Positions 50,678-60,502 of a stretch of 64,000 bases of DNA are shown one piece after another. A program made the position numbers and the translations under genes. Numbering within the stretch: the first letter of the stretch is position 1; every line of letters starts with the position of its first letter. This DNA is from Olsenella sp. An293 (lineage in GTDB: Bacteria; Actinomycetota; Coriobacteriia; Coriobacteriales; Atopobiaceae). The notes under the pieces were generated by a model that was not told the DNA's origin, ran no database searches, and saw nothing but the letters and a program-made list of their open reading frames with translations. The stretch spans positions 146,068 to 210,067 of the forward strand of contig NZ_NFIT01000004.1 of the NCBI RefSeq assembly GCF_002159495.1. Direction: 5' to 3'.

Positions 50678-51736
50678 CTAGTCGATGACGACGACCGGCT
50701 TGATGAGGTCGGCCGGCTTGTCGCGCATGAGGAAGAGCGCCTCCTCCAGGTGGTCCCAGCCGTGGAAGACGTGGGTGGAGAGCGGCGCCACGTCCAGGCG
50801 GCCGGAGCTCACGAGCGCACCGAGCTTCTCCATGCGCAGGCGGCCGCCGGGCATGAGGCCGCCGCGGATGTCCTTGTGGCCCATGCCGACGCCCCACTCC
50901 ACGCGCGGGATGGTGACGAAGTCGCCGCCACCGAGGTAGTTGACGTTGCCGATCTTGCCGCCGGGCTTGAGGGCCTTGACGGCGTCCTCGAAGGTCTGGC
51001 AGCCGCCACCGGCCACGATCACGCGGTCGACGCCCTTGCCGTCGGTCATCTCGAGGACCTGCTCGGCGATCGGGCCGTTCTTGTAGGAGATGAACTCGGT
51101 GGCGCCGTAGCCCTTGGCCGCCTCGACGCAGTTGGGACGCGTGCCCACGGCGATGATGCGGGAGGCGCCGCGCAGGTTGGCGCCGGCGACGCTCATGAGG
51201 CCGACGGGGCCGATGCCGATGACGAGGACCTCATCGCCAAACTGCACGTCGGCGAGCTCGACGCCGTGGAAGCCGGTCGGGACCATGTCGGAGAGCATGC
51301 AGGCGTCGACGGGGTTGATGTTCTCGGGCAGGTGGGCGAGGTTGCCGTCGGCGTCGTTGACGTGGAAGAACTCGCCGAAGACGCCGTCCTTGAAGTTGGA
51401 GAACTTCCAGCCCGCGAGCATGCCGCCGGAGTGCATGGAGTAACCGGCCTGGGCCTCGAGGGAGTTCCAGTCGGGGGTGATGGCGGGGATGAGAACCTTG
51501 TCGCCGGGCTTGAAGTCGCGGACGAGCTCGCCGACCTCATCGACGACGCCGCAGGCCTCGTGGCCCAGAATCATGTTGTGGCGCTCGCCGATGGCGCCCT
51601 CCCAGAGCGTGTGCACGTCCGACGTACAGATGGCGACGGCCAGCGGACGGACGATCGCGTCCATCGGCCCGCACGCCGGGCGCTCCTTCTCGATCCAGCC
51701 GGACTCGCCGATCTTGAGCATTGCGTAACCCTTCAT
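50678..51736 (-). CDS. adh: Zinc-type NADP-dependent secondary-alcohol dehydrogenase
   Basis: Close to the clostridial isopropanol dehydrogenases (Clostridium beijerinckii/Thermoanaerobacter type) as I know them: MKGYAMLKIGESGWIEKERP, AIVRPLAVAICTSDVHT, NMILGHEACG, PDWNSLEAQAGY and MLAGWKFSNFKDGVFGE. 352 residues from the ATG at 51736 (AAAGGGG upstream). Catalytic zinc ligands Cys (ICTSD), His-Glu (GHEA) and Asp (SDMVPTGFHG) are present. NADP preference is suggested by GTRPNCVE after the Rossmann loop GIGPVGLM. Likely reduces short ketones or aldehydes in fermentation. Confidence 0.93.
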   Translation of the reverse strand: MKGYAMLKIGESGWIEKERPACGPMDAIVRPLAVAICTSDVHTLWEGAIGERHNMILGHEACGVVDEVGELVRDFKPGDKVLIPAITPDWNSLEAQAGYSMHSGGMLAGWKFSNFKDGVFGEFFHVNDADGNLAHLPENINPVDACMLSDMVPTGFHGVELADVQFGDEVLVIGIGPVGLMSVAGANLRGASRIIAVGTRPNCVEAAKGYGATEFISYKNGPIAEQVLEMTDGKGVDRVIVAGGGCQTFEDAVKALKPGGKIGNVNYLGGGDFVTIPRVEWGVGMGHKDIRGGLMPGGRLRMEKLGALVSSGRLDVAPLSTHVFHGWDHLEEALFLMRDKPADLIKPVVVID

Positions 51737-51937
51737 GGGCACACCCCTTTCGGTCGGTGGTTCCCTGCCCCCGCGGCGCGGAGGCCCTACCGGGTCCCGT
51801 ACCCACCATCGCGCCCCGGCAGACCCTCGGGGCGGCGAACGATATATGTGGCATCGCGAGTGGCAATTCTGGCGGGCGGGGCGCGAGGCGGCGCGACTCG
51901 CGGCCGTGGGACAAACACCCCGGAGGTTTCTGTCCCA

Positions 51938-54900
51938 CTAGTCGAGCTCGTCGTCGCCGCCGACCTGCTCGAGCACGCCGAGCGCGGCCGGCATGACCTC
52001 CTCCTCGCTGCGATGGAACGGGTAGGCCACCTTCTTCGTCTTGGGGTACACGAGCGCGCCGCGCTCCTTGAGCTTGAGCGCAACCGGACGCGCGACCTCG
52101 AGCCCCTGGTAGACCAGCCGCCCGTTCGTAAGCGAGACCGCCGTGCACCCCAGCCGCTGCGCGCGGATGCGCACGCGGGCGCGGTCGAAGAGGTTGCGCC
52201 CCGCGAGCGGCAGCGCGCCAAAGTCCTTCTCGCACTCCTGCTGGAGCTCGTCGATCTCGGCCAGGTCCACGGCGGCGGCCAGGCGCCGGTACGCCAGCAC
52301 GCGCTTGTCCACGTCGGGCATGTACTCCTCGGCCAGGAAGAAGTCGGCCGGCAGGTTGATGGTGACCTCGGCCTGCTCGACCTCGCGGGTCTCGCCGCGG
52401 GCCTCGGCCACGGCCTCGCCGAGCATCTGCGTGAAGAGGTCAAAGCCCACGCTCGAGAGGTTGCCGTGCTGCTCGGCCCCCATGAGCGAGCCGGCGCCGC
52501 GGATCTCGAGGTCGCGCATCGCGATCTTCATGCCCGATCCCAGGTCCTGGTACTCGTTGATGGCCGTGAGGCGGTCGGTGGCCTCCGGCGTGAGCGAGAC
52601 CTCGCCCGGGAACATGAAGTAGGCATAGGCCTGCACCCGCCCGCGGCCCACGCGACCCTTGAGCTGGTAGAGCTGCGCCAGGCCCAGGCGCTGGGAGTCT
52701 TCGATGATCAGCGTGTTGGTGCGCGGATTGTCGATGCCGCTCTCGATGATCGTGGTGGCCACCAGGACGTCGACCTCGTGCTCCTGGAAGCGCAGCATCA
52801 CGTCCTCGACCTCGCGGGCGCTCATCTTGCCGTGCGCCACGCCCACGCGCGCCTCGGGCGCGGCCTCCATCACGCGCTCGACCGCCTCGTCGATGGTGTG
52901 CACGCGGTTGGAGACGTAGTAGACCTGGCCCTTGCGCGCAAGCTCCTCGCGGATGGCGGCCGAGACCAGGTCCGGGTCCCACTCGCCCACCGTGACCTTG
53001 ACGGGCAGGCGCCCCGGCGGCGGCGTCATGATGAGGCTCATGTCGCGCACGCCGCTCATGGCCATCTGCATCGTGCGCGGGATGGGCGTGGCCGAGAGCG
53101 TGAGCACGTCGACCTGCTCGCGCATGTTCTTGAGCTGCTCCTTGTGCTGCACGCCAAAGCGCTGCTCCTCGTCGATGATAACGAGGCCCAGGTCATAGGG
53201 GTTGACGTCGGCCGAGAGCAGGCGGTGCGTGCCAATGAGCACGTCCACCGAGCCGTCCGCGAAGCCCTCGAGCGCCCGACGCTGCTGGGCCGGCGTCACA
53301 AAGCGGGAGAGCACGCAGACCTTAAGGTCAAAGGGGGCAAAGCGCGAGAAGAACGTCTCGAAGTGCTGCTGCGCCAGGATGGTGGTGGGGCAGAGCACCA
53401 TCACCTGCTTGGAGTCCTGGCAGCACTTGAACGCCGCCCGCAGCGCCACCTCGGTCTTGCCAAAGCCCACGTCGCCGCAAAGCAGCCGGTCCATGGGACG
53501 GCGCGCCTCCATGTCCGCCTTGATGTCGGCGATCGCCGAGCGCTGGTCGGGCGTGAGCTCGTAGCTAAAGCTCGCCTCCATCTCCTCCTGGACGGGGGTG
53601 TCCTGCGAGAAGGCGTAGCCCGGCACGGAGGAGCGGCGCGTGTAGAGGTCAACGAGGTCAAAGGCGAGCTTCTTGGCCGAGCGGCGCGCCTTGCCCGTGG
53701 CGCGGGACCAGTCCGCCGTATTGAGGCGCGTGAGGCGCGGGCTCGCGCCGTCGGGGCCCACGTAGCGCGTGATGCGGTCGACCTGCTCGAAGGGCACGTA
53801 GAGCTTGTCCCCGCCCGCGTACTCCAGCAGGAAGTAGTCGCGCTCGCGGCCGGCGACCTCCTGGCGCACGATCTCGGCAAACAGAGCGATGCCGTGCGTG
53901 GCGTGGACCACGTAGTCGCCGGGCTTGAACGGGAAGGTCACGCTCGTGGGGTCCACGCGGCGCGCGCGGCGGCGGTTCTTGGCTGTGCGGGCGGTGAGGT
54001 CTGAGACCGAGAAGACCGCGAGGCTCGCCGCGGGAATCACGATGCCGGCGGGGACGGGCGCGTCGATGAAGGTGACGCGGCCGCACTCCAGGGGCGGTGC
54101 CTGCGGGTCGTTGTTCTCGGCAGACGTGCCGAGGGACTCGACCACGGGGATGGACTCGTCGGTGAAGCGCAGCTCGAGCGACTCGCGGGCCGCGCGGTCC
54201 GGCACGGCAAAGAGCACGGCGGCGCGGTCCGCGACGAGCTGGCGCACGCGGCCGAGCAGCTTTGCGTCGGACCCGGCGATCTGGGGCTGGCGAACGGCGA
54301 GCTCGGCGGTGGCCGCGCCTGTGCCGGCACGAAGGATGGACGAGAAGGACAGGCGCTGCTGGCTGCCAAAGTCCAGCTCGCGCGGGGAGGTGTAGAGACC
54401 CTCCAGCGGGATGCGCGCCGAGCCCGCCGCGGCGGAGAGCTCGTCGTAGGCGCGCATGCAGTCGTCGAAGAGGGCGCGGGGCTCGGCGAGCACCACGAGG
54501 GTCTCCTGGCTGATGTGCTCAAGGGGGCTCGCAGTGGAGCCGTAGAGCTGGGGGAGGTAGCGCTCGAGGCTCGGGTCCGCCGCCCGCTGGCGAATGAGCT
54601 CGAGGTCGGCGGCCGTCTTGCTCGACTCCTGGGCCGCCTTGTAGAGCGCGCGCTCGGCGCGGGCGACGGTCTCGTCCGTGAAGGCCATCTCGCGGCACGG
54701 GGCCACGGTCACCGCGTCGAGCTCGCCGATGGTCTGGCCCGTGGAGGCGACCATGCGGCGAACGCGGTCGATCTCGTCGCCAAAGAACTCGATGCGCACG
54801 GGGCTTGCGGCCTGTGCGGGAAAGACGTCGACCGCGTCGCCGTGCACGTGGAAGGAGCCCGGGGCGTCGACCTCGCCGTTGTCCGCGTAGCCCATGCCCA

Positions 54901-55372
54901 CGAGCAGCGCGGGCACGTCCTCGAAGGGGACCTCCTCGCCCACGGCGAACGTGCTCGACGCAAAGTAGCCGCTGCCCTTGGGCGGGACGCGGCGCAGGAG
55001 GGCGTGGGCGGAGGCGACCACGACGCAGCGCTCGCCGGCGGCGAGGCGCGACACGGCCCGACAGCGCGCTCCGATCACGGCGTCGTCGGGGGTGGCGTCC
55101 GCCCAGGGACGGTCCCGGCGCTCGGGGTAGCGCGAGACGCTGTCCTGCCCGAGCCACGCCGCGAGCGCGCGGGCCGTGCGGTCGGCCGCCTCCTCGCCGG
55201 AGACCACGAGCAGGCACGGGCGCGGGTCGCGCGCCCAGAGGGCCGCGAGCGCGAGCGGGCGGGCCGACTGCGCGACGGCGAGCGTGGCGTCATGCCCCGC
55301 GGCAAGCTCGCGCAGGAGCGGGGCGAGCTCGGGCGCGCCGAGCAGTTGGCGAGAAACGCGGTCGATGAGCAT
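51938..55372 (-). CDS. mfd: Transcription-repair coupling factor Mfd
   Basis: Removes RNA polymerase stalled at DNA damage and recruits UvrA. 1144 residues from the ATG at 55372 (AGAGGGAG upstream); the open frame before it is not coding. UvrB-like N-terminal domains (LLIVSGEEAADRTA-type region, PERRDRPW), the polymerase-interacting domain (FKPGDYVVHATHGIALF), and the RecG-like helicase with Walker A GDVGFGKTE (~633), DEEQ (~731) and the TRG motif (GRVGRGRVQAYAYF), then the C-terminal TRCF domain. Convergent neighbours are unrelated; divergent from the ATPase gene. Confidence 0.97.
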   Translation of the reverse strand: MLIDRVSRQLLGAPELAPLLRELAAGHDATLAVAQSARPLALAALWARDPRPCLLVVSGEEAADRTARALAAWLGQDSVSRYPERRDRPWADATPDDAVIGARCRAVSRLAAGERCVVVASAHALLRRVPPKGSGYFASSTFAVGEEVPFEDVPALLVGMGYADNGEVDAPGSFHVHGDAVDVFPAQAASPVRIEFFGDEIDRVRRMVASTGQTIGELDAVTVAPCREMAFTDETVARAERALYKAAQESSKTAADLELIRQRAADPSLERYLPQLYGSTASPLEHISQETLVVLAEPRALFDDCMRAYDELSAAAGSARIPLEGLYTSPRELDFGSQQRLSFSSILRAGTGAATAELAVRQPQIAGSDAKLLGRVRQLVADRAAVLFAVPDRAARESLELRFTDESIPVVESLGTSAENNDPQAPPLECGRVTFIDAPVPAGIVIPAASLAVFSVSDLTARTAKNRRRARRVDPTSVTFPFKPGDYVVHATHGIALFAEIVRQEVAGRERDYFLLEYAGGDKLYVPFEQVDRITRYVGPDGASPRLTRLNTADWSRATGKARRSAKKLAFDLVDLYTRRSSVPGYAFSQDTPVQEEMEASFSYELTPDQRSAIADIKADMEARRPMDRLLCGDVGFGKTEVALRAAFKCCQDSKQVMVLCPTTILAQQHFETFFSRFAPFDLKVCVLSRFVTPAQQRRALEGFADGSVDVLIGTHRLLSADVNPYDLGLVIIDEEQRFGVQHKEQLKNMREQVDVLTLSATPIPRTMQMAMSGVRDMSLIMTPPPGRLPVKVTVGEWDPDLVSAAIREELARKGQVYYVSNRVHTIDEAVERVMEAAPEARVGVAHGKMSAREVEDVMLRFQEHEVDVLVATTIIESGIDNPRTNTLIIEDSQRLGLAQLYQLKGRVGRGRVQAYAYFMFPGEVSLTPEATDRLTAINEYQDLGSGMKIAMRDLEIRGAGSLMGAEQHGNLSSVGFDLFTQMLGEAVAEARGETREVEQAEVTINLPADFFLAEEYMPDVDKRVLAYRRLAAAVDLAEIDELQQECEKDFGALPLAGRNLFDRARVRIRAQRLGCTAVSLTNGRLVYQGLEVARPVALKLKERGALVYPKTKKVAYPFHRSEEEVMPAALGVLEQVGGDDELD

Positions 55373-55716
55373 GGGGCGGACTCCCTCTGCATGACTTTGG
55401 GCCGGCGCCCGGTGGGGCGTCGGCTGCGACGGGTGGTTCTTCTCGCCCCATTGTAGCGAGCGAGACGTGGTCTCACAGGTTCTTCTTGGCAGGGCTTGGC
55501 CGTTGCCGCCCATACGGGAAACGGGACCGCGGAGAAGAGCGTGCCGCCTCGCACCGGCCCCGCCTCCACTCGAAACGGCATCTGGGCAGAGGGCCGGCGG
55601 GCGTCCAACCCGAACAGGCCAGTGAATTGCGCGCGTTCACAACATATACCCAAGAATACTTTGCTAAAGAATTGTTTGGTAAAATAGACTACGGTAACAT
55701 CGAGAAAGGTGGGACA
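55373..55716. other. Gap between mfd and the ATPase gene
   Basis: 344 bp with no supported gene. It has a GGTTCTTCTCGCC motif at 55435 near mfd. From ~55635 to 55710 the sequence is clearly AT-rich against its surroundings, with TAAAAT at 55680 as a possible -10 for the plus-strand gene. This change in composition suggests a junction with imported DNA. Confidence 0.6.
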
Positions 55717-57132
55717 GTGTTCATCGGGAGAGAGCGTGAGCTCGCACTGCTGCACAGGCGCTACGAATCTGGCGGCTTTGAGTTCATCGGGCTGTACGGC
55801 CGCCGCCGCGTGGGAAAGTCCGCCCTCTTGAGTGAGTTCACGCGAGACCTGCGCTGCGGCTGGTGCGCCGCCGTGGAGGACGACGCCGCCATGAACCTGC
55901 GCCTCCTGAGCCAAGCCGTGTGGTCGCTTCAGAACCCAGACGCCAGCCCCGAGAGCGCCCCCGTCTATGCTGACTTCCGGCTGGCGCTCGAGGCGGCCTT
56001 TGATGCGACGCGCGAGGAGCGGGGCGTCCTTGTGATAGATGAGTTTCCCTATCTTGCCAAGTCAGACACGAGCTTTCCCTCCGTGTTGCAGACGGTCATT
56101 GACCGCAGGAAAGACCGGTCACAGCTGTTTCTCGTGCTCTGCGGCTCCTCTCTTTCGTTCATGAAGGAGCAGCTGCTGAACAAGGAGAGCCCGCTCTACG
56201 GACGGCGCACGGCCCAGATTGAGCTCAAGCCCTTTGACTTCTTTGACTCCCTGAGGTTCTTCCCGCACATGACGCCTGAGGATGCCGCCGCGATCTATGG
56301 CATGGTGGGAGGCGTGCCGCTCTATCTCCTACAGTTTTCAGAAGAGAGGGGGCTCTCGGAGAACATCGCGGACGCGTTCCTTGACCCCAGCTCCATTCTC
56401 TACGAGGAGCCCGAGAGCCTGCTCAAGCAGGGAGTCAGCAAGGTGGCGCCCTATAACGCCGTGGTCTCGGCAATAGCAGGGGGAGCCTCGCAACACAACC
56501 AAATCGCAACGAGGGCGGGCCTCTCGACAGCCGCGCTTGACTACTACCTCAAGGAGCTCGCGCGCATTGGCCTGGTTGAGCGAGAAGAGCCGATTCCCGC
56601 GCGCGGGGGGCGCAAGGCGGTATGGCGGCTCTCCGACAGTCTCTTCAGGTTCTGGTATCGCTTCATCCGGCCATATCGCGCCCTCATCGAGCGCGGCCTG
56701 GGTCAAACGGTGGTCGCCCGCATCGGAGAGGGCCTACCCGAGCATCTGGGACCCGTCTTTGAGGGAATCTGCCGCGACTGGCTCTGGCGTCAGCTTGCGC
56801 AGGGACGCCTGCCGTTCCCCATGACCGACGTCGGTCGGTGGTGGGGCAACGATCCCCAGGCGCGCTGCGAGGCGGAGATCGGCCTCGTTGCGGTTGACGG
56901 CTCACAGACCGTCATGGTTGGGGAGTGCAAGTGGCGGGGCGAGCCCATGGGAGCCGATCAGCTTCTCAAGCTAGACCGCCGCGCCCATCTCGCGGGGGCC
57001 AACAGTGCGGACGCACGATGGGCCTTCTCGCGCTCCGGGTTCACGGCCGGCTGCGATGAGACGGCACGCGAGCTTGGCGCCCGCCTCGTGACGTTTGACG
57101 AGATGTGCGAGGGCGTGTCGCGCCCCCGCTGA
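55717..57132 (+). CDS. AAA ATPase of the ATPase_2/DUF234 family
   Basis: 471 residues from a GTG after AAAGGTGGG. The N-terminal ATPase_2 domain starts VFIGRERELALLHRRYE and has Walker A LYGRRRVGKSALL (Lys34) and Walker B GVLVIDEFPYL (~108-117). A winged-helix segment follows (NQIATRAGLSTAALDYYLKEL). The C-terminal DUF234 domain (FRFWYRFIRPYRALIERG ... ECKWRGEPMG) ends in a restriction-endonuclease-like EIGLVAVDG...VGECKWR pattern, suggesting a D/E-x-K nuclease site. Such proteins are common in archaea and anaerobes, of unknown role. It stands alone with an AT-rich upstream junction, so horizontal gain is likely. Confidence 0.85.
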   Translation: MFIGRERELALLHRRYESGGFEFIGLYGRRRVGKSALLSEFTRDLRCGWCAAVEDDAAMNLRLLSQAVWSLQNPDASPESAPVYADFRLALEAAFDATREERGVLVIDEFPYLAKSDTSFPSVLQTVIDRRKDRSQLFLVLCGSSLSFMKEQLLNKESPLYGRRTAQIELKPFDFFDSLRFFPHMTPEDAAAIYGMVGGVPLYLLQFSEERGLSENIADAFLDPSSILYEEPESLLKQGVSKVAPYNAVVSAIAGGASQHNQIATRAGLSTAALDYYLKELARIGLVEREEPIPARGGRKAVWRLSDSLFRFWYRFIRPYRALIERGLGQTVVARIGEGLPEHLGPVFEGICRDWLWRQLAQGRLPFPMTDVGRWWGNDPQARCEAEIGLVAVDGSQTVMVGECKWRGEPMGADQLLKLDRRAHLAGANSADARWAFSRSGFTAGCDETARELGARLVTFDEMCEGVSRPR

Positions 57133-57146
57133 GGCCAAGACGCAAA

Positions 57147-57191
57147 CTAGACGATATGTGGGGAGCGGCAGGAACCCCACATATCGTCTAG
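57147..57191. terminator. Bidirectional hairpin, 17-bp perfect stem
   Basis: CTAGACGATATGTGGGG (57147-57163) and its exact complement (57175-57191) with an 11-base loop, between convergent genes. AT-rich compared with other hairpins here; probably arrived with the ATPase gene or serves as shared terminator. Confidence 0.75.
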
Positions 57192-57226
57192 CGCGGGCAA
57201 GAAGGACATCAGCGAGGTGCGGATTT

Positions 57227-60200
57227 CTAGCCCGCGCGGCCCGCGCCATCCCCCGCGCGAAGCGTCGCCAGCTCGCGCAGGCGCTCGGACGCGGCGTCGA
57301 CGTCGGCCCACTCGGCCTGCCAGGACCAGTTGCCCTCGGCCACGCCGGGCACGTTCATGCGCGCGGCGTCGTCCAGGCCCAGCACGTCCTGCAGCGGCAC
57401 GATGACCACGTCGGCCTCGGACGCAAGCGCTCGCCGCTCGAGCTCGTCGGCAAGCTCCACGGCCTCGTCGCCCTCGACGCCAAAGCGGCTCTCGCAGAAG
57501 CCCACGAAGGTCTGGTTGTCGTGCGTGCCCGTGTAGCAGACAGTCTCGGGCCGCGGCGCGTAGCCCTCGCGGACGTCGCCGTCGGAGAACTGGACCACGT
57601 CCATGCCCGGGATGCCCGTCGCGCACACCAGGGCACGCACGGCCGGCGTGATGGCGCCGAGGTCCTCCGCGATGAACGGCAGCGGGCCAAACTGGCGATG
57701 CGCGGCCTCGAAGAGCTCCATGCCCGGGCCAAACGCATACGAGCCCTCGCTCGCGGGCTTGCCCGCGGGAATCGAGAAGTACGACGAGAACCCGATGAAG
57801 TGGTCGAGGCGCACGTAGTCGTAGAGCGCGAGCGCGCGGCTGAAGCGGCGCAGCCACCAGCCGTAGTTCTGCTCGCGCAGGATGTCCCAGCGGTAGGTGG
57901 GGTTGCCCCAGACCTGGCCCTCGGGCGCGAAGGCGTCGCCGGGGGCGCCGGCCACGCGGCGGGCGTGCCCGTACTCGTCCAGGTCGAAGATGTCCGGCTC
58001 GCTCCAGACGTCGGAGGAGTCGCCCGAGACGTACATCGGCATGTCGCCCACGATCTGCACGCCGCGCTCGCGCGCGTACTCGCGAAGCTCGTTCCACTCG
58101 CGGTCGAACTCGTACTGCAGGCGCTTGTGGTTCTCGGCCGCCATGGCGATGCGGGGGTTGCGCGTGTGGCTCGGGCTGTAGTGGCGGTAGCGCGCCGGCC
58201 ACGTCTGCCAGGGCGCCCCGCCCAGCACCTCCTTGATGGCGCAGAAGATCGCATAGGGCGTGAGCCAGTAGTCGTTCTCGTTGCAGAACTGGACGTAGTC
58301 CTCGTCGTTGCCGATCTTCTCGAGACGCCTGAGAACCGTCTCGACGTCGTCCTCGAGCAGCGCGACGTTGCCGGCGAACGCCGAGACGCCCGCGTAGGGG
58401 GAGCCGTACTCGTCCGTGGGGTTGACGGGTAGGACCTGCCAGTAGGTCTGGCCGCCCGCGGCGAGCCAGTCCACGAAGCGGCGCGCCGGGGCGCCGAGCG
58501 TGCCGGGACGGCCGTCGTTGGGGACGGAGGTGATGTGGCAGAGCACGCCCATCCCGCGCTCGAGCGGCTGCTGCAGGCGCTCGGAGCGGTGGAAGTGGAG
58601 CACCGCCGTGCCGAGCGGCCACAGGAAGATCTCCGCCTGGCCGTTTGCGACCTTGGGCGTCTGGCCCGAGATGACGTCGGCGACGGCGTCGCCGATCATC
58701 GGCACCTTCACGGCGTGGGCATTGGAGAGCGACCCGTTGGCCAGGACGCAGACCGCCTCGCCGTCCTTGCGGCGCCAGAAGCCAAAGATGTCCTCACCGG
58801 AGGCGAAGGGCTCGAACTCGCCGTCCACAAAGAGCGGCAGCGTCCGGCGCACGGCGATGGCGTTGCGGTAGATGCTGGTGCAGTCCGCGCGGCCGCCGTC
58901 CCAGGGGAAGGGCGCGCGGTTGTAGGGGTCGCGGAAGCCCTCGACGCCGCGCTCGTCGCCGTAGTAGACGCACGGCACGCCGGGAAGCGTCATCTGGAGC
59001 AGGGCCACCACCCACAGGCGCGCCATGGCAAGACCCGCCTGGTCGTCCGTGAGACGAAAGCCCGCGCGCTCCTCCTCCGGCACCGAGTCCGGGTCGGGGG
59101 CGCCGCCGAGCATCGTGAACAGGCGCTCGCGGTCGTGGCTGCCGATGAGGTTGAGGGCGGAGTAGAAGTTGTCGCGCGGGTAGTTCTCGCGCAGCTGCTC
59201 AAGACGCGCAGCAAGCTCGGAGGCCCCGATCTCGCCGCGTATGAAGGCGAGAAGCCCGGTTCGCAGCGGGTAGTTCATCGTCCCGTCGAGCTCGGCGCCC
59301 TGGAAGTACTGGCGCAGCTTGCCGTAGGCGAGCTTGTTGGAGGCGTCCTCCCAGACCTCGCCTATGAGCACGCCGTCGGGCTTCTCGGCGAGAAGGGCGC
59401 GCTTGATCTGGGCGATGAACTCGTCGGTGAGCTCGTCGGCCACGTCGAGGCGCCAGCCGCGCGCGCCGGAGCGCAGCCACCGGCGAATCACGCCGTCGCG
59501 CCCGCACACGAGCTCGTGGAACGGCTCGCAGTCGGCGCGGAAGCTCGGGAGGTTTTGGTCGCCCCACCAGCCGGCGTAGGTGCCGTCGTCGTTGAAGGTG
59601 AACCAGTCGCGGTACGGCGACTGCTCGCCCTGCCACGCGCCGGGCTCGCGGTAGGTGCCAAAGCGGTTGAAGTAGCGCGAGTCGGCTCCGCAGTGGTTGA
59701 AGACGCCGTCCAAGATGACGGAGATGCCGTGCTCGGCGGCGTCCACGCACAGCGCCCTGAAGCTCTGCTCGTCGCCGAGCATGGGATCGACGCGCAGGTA
59801 GTCCGCCGTGTCGTAGCGGTGGTTGCTCGCCGCCTCGAAGATGGGGTTGAGGTAGAGCACCGTCACGCCGAGGCTCTCGAGGTAGTCCAGCTTCTCGCGG
59901 ATGCCCTCGAGCGTGCCGCCGTAGAAGTCCCAGTGAGCGATGCCGCCGTCCTCGGTGCGGGCGTAGGTCGGCGGGGTGTCCCAGTCCTCCACGAGCTCAC
60001 GGCCGGGGCCGCCCTTGCGGTGCACGGCAAGCGAGGCGGCGGCGCGCTCGCGCCAGTCCTCGCCGCGCGCGAAGCGGTCGGGGAAGATCTGGTAGACCAC
60101 GCCCTCGCGATACCACCGGGGCTGGTGGGGGCGCGGCTGGTACACCGTGATCTGAAACGACGGCGGGTCGCCGTAGGTGAAGGCGCCCTCGCCGGTGGTC

Positions 60201-60499
60201 CAGCCCTCGCGGGCGCCGTAGCGCCACACGGCGCCGTCGCTCGCCTCGATGTCGAAGTTGTACCAGACGACGCCGGTCGTCGCCGGCTTGTAGCTCGCCG
60301 TGAAGCGCAGGTGGTCGCCCTCGTTGGTGCCGCGCATCTCGATGAGCTGCTCGCCCTGCGCGTCGGTCCAGGCGCGCAGGGTGCAGAAAACGACGTCGTC
60401 GCCCCATACGTCGATGCTCAGCGAAACGGTGCCGCCCAACTGGACGGCACCGAAAGGACTTCTGTACTCAGGCTCTGAGGTTACGTGACGTGCTTTCAA
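57227..60499 (-). CDS. malQ: Fusion of GH13 alpha-amylase/neopullulanase and GH77 4-alpha-glucanotransferase
   Basis: 1090 residues from a TTG three bases after the glgA stop (AGGTAG upstream); no better start exists. Residues 1-125 form a starch-binding/Ig-like N domain. The GH13 barrel (126-~640) has the nucleophile Asp352 (GWRLDVADE), acid Glu381 (IGEVWED) and Asp456 (GSHDRERL). The GH77 domain (~648-1080) has Asp899 (RLDHFIGF), Glu945 (FIAEDLG) and Asp994 (GTHDNQT). Both catalytic sets are intact, so one chain could cleave and rearrange alpha-1,4-glucans. It is co-transcribed with glgC, glgD and glgA, which points to glycogen or maltodextrin turnover. No signal peptide: cytoplasmic. Confidence 0.93.
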   Translation of the reverse strand: MKARHVTSEPEYRSPFGAVQLGGTVSLSIDVWGDDVVFCTLRAWTDAQGEQLIEMRGTNEGDHLRFTASYKPATTGVVWYNFDIEASDGAVWRYGAREGWTTGEGAFTYGDPPSFQITVYQPRPHQPRWYREGVVYQIFPDRFARGEDWRERAAASLAVHRKGGPGRELVEDWDTPPTYARTEDGGIAHWDFYGGTLEGIREKLDYLESLGVTVLYLNPIFEAASNHRYDTADYLRVDPMLGDEQSFRALCVDAAEHGISVILDGVFNHCGADSRYFNRFGTYREPGAWQGEQSPYRDWFTFNDDGTYAGWWGDQNLPSFRADCEPFHELVCGRDGVIRRWLRSGARGWRLDVADELTDEFIAQIKRALLAEKPDGVLIGEVWEDASNKLAYGKLRQYFQGAELDGTMNYPLRTGLLAFIRGEIGASELAARLEQLRENYPRDNFYSALNLIGSHDRERLFTMLGGAPDPDSVPEEERAGFRLTDDQAGLAMARLWVVALLQMTLPGVPCVYYGDERGVEGFRDPYNRAPFPWDGGRADCTSIYRNAIAVRRTLPLFVDGEFEPFASGEDIFGFWRRKDGEAVCVLANGSLSNAHAVKVPMIGDAVADVISGQTPKVANGQAEIFLWPLGTAVLHFHRSERLQQPLERGMGVLCHITSVPNDGRPGTLGAPARRFVDWLAAGGQTYWQVLPVNPTDEYGSPYAGVSAFAGNVALLEDDVETVLRRLEKIGNDEDYVQFCNENDYWLTPYAIFCAIKEVLGGAPWQTWPARYRHYSPSHTRNPRIAMAAENHKRLQYEFDREWNELREYARERGVQIVGDMPMYVSGDSSDVWSEPDIFDLDEYGHARRVAGAPGDAFAPEGQVWGNPTYRWDILREQNYGWWLRRFSRALALYDYVRLDHFIGFSSYFSIPAGKPASEGSYAFGPGMELFEAAHRQFGPLPFIAEDLGAITPAVRALVCATGIPGMDVVQFSDGDVREGYAPRPETVCYTGTHDNQTFVGFCESRFGVEGDEAVELADELERRALASEADVVIVPLQDVLGLDDAARMNVPGVAEGNWSWQAEWADVDAASERLRELATLRAGDGAGRAG

Positions 60500-60502
60500 G
60501 CG

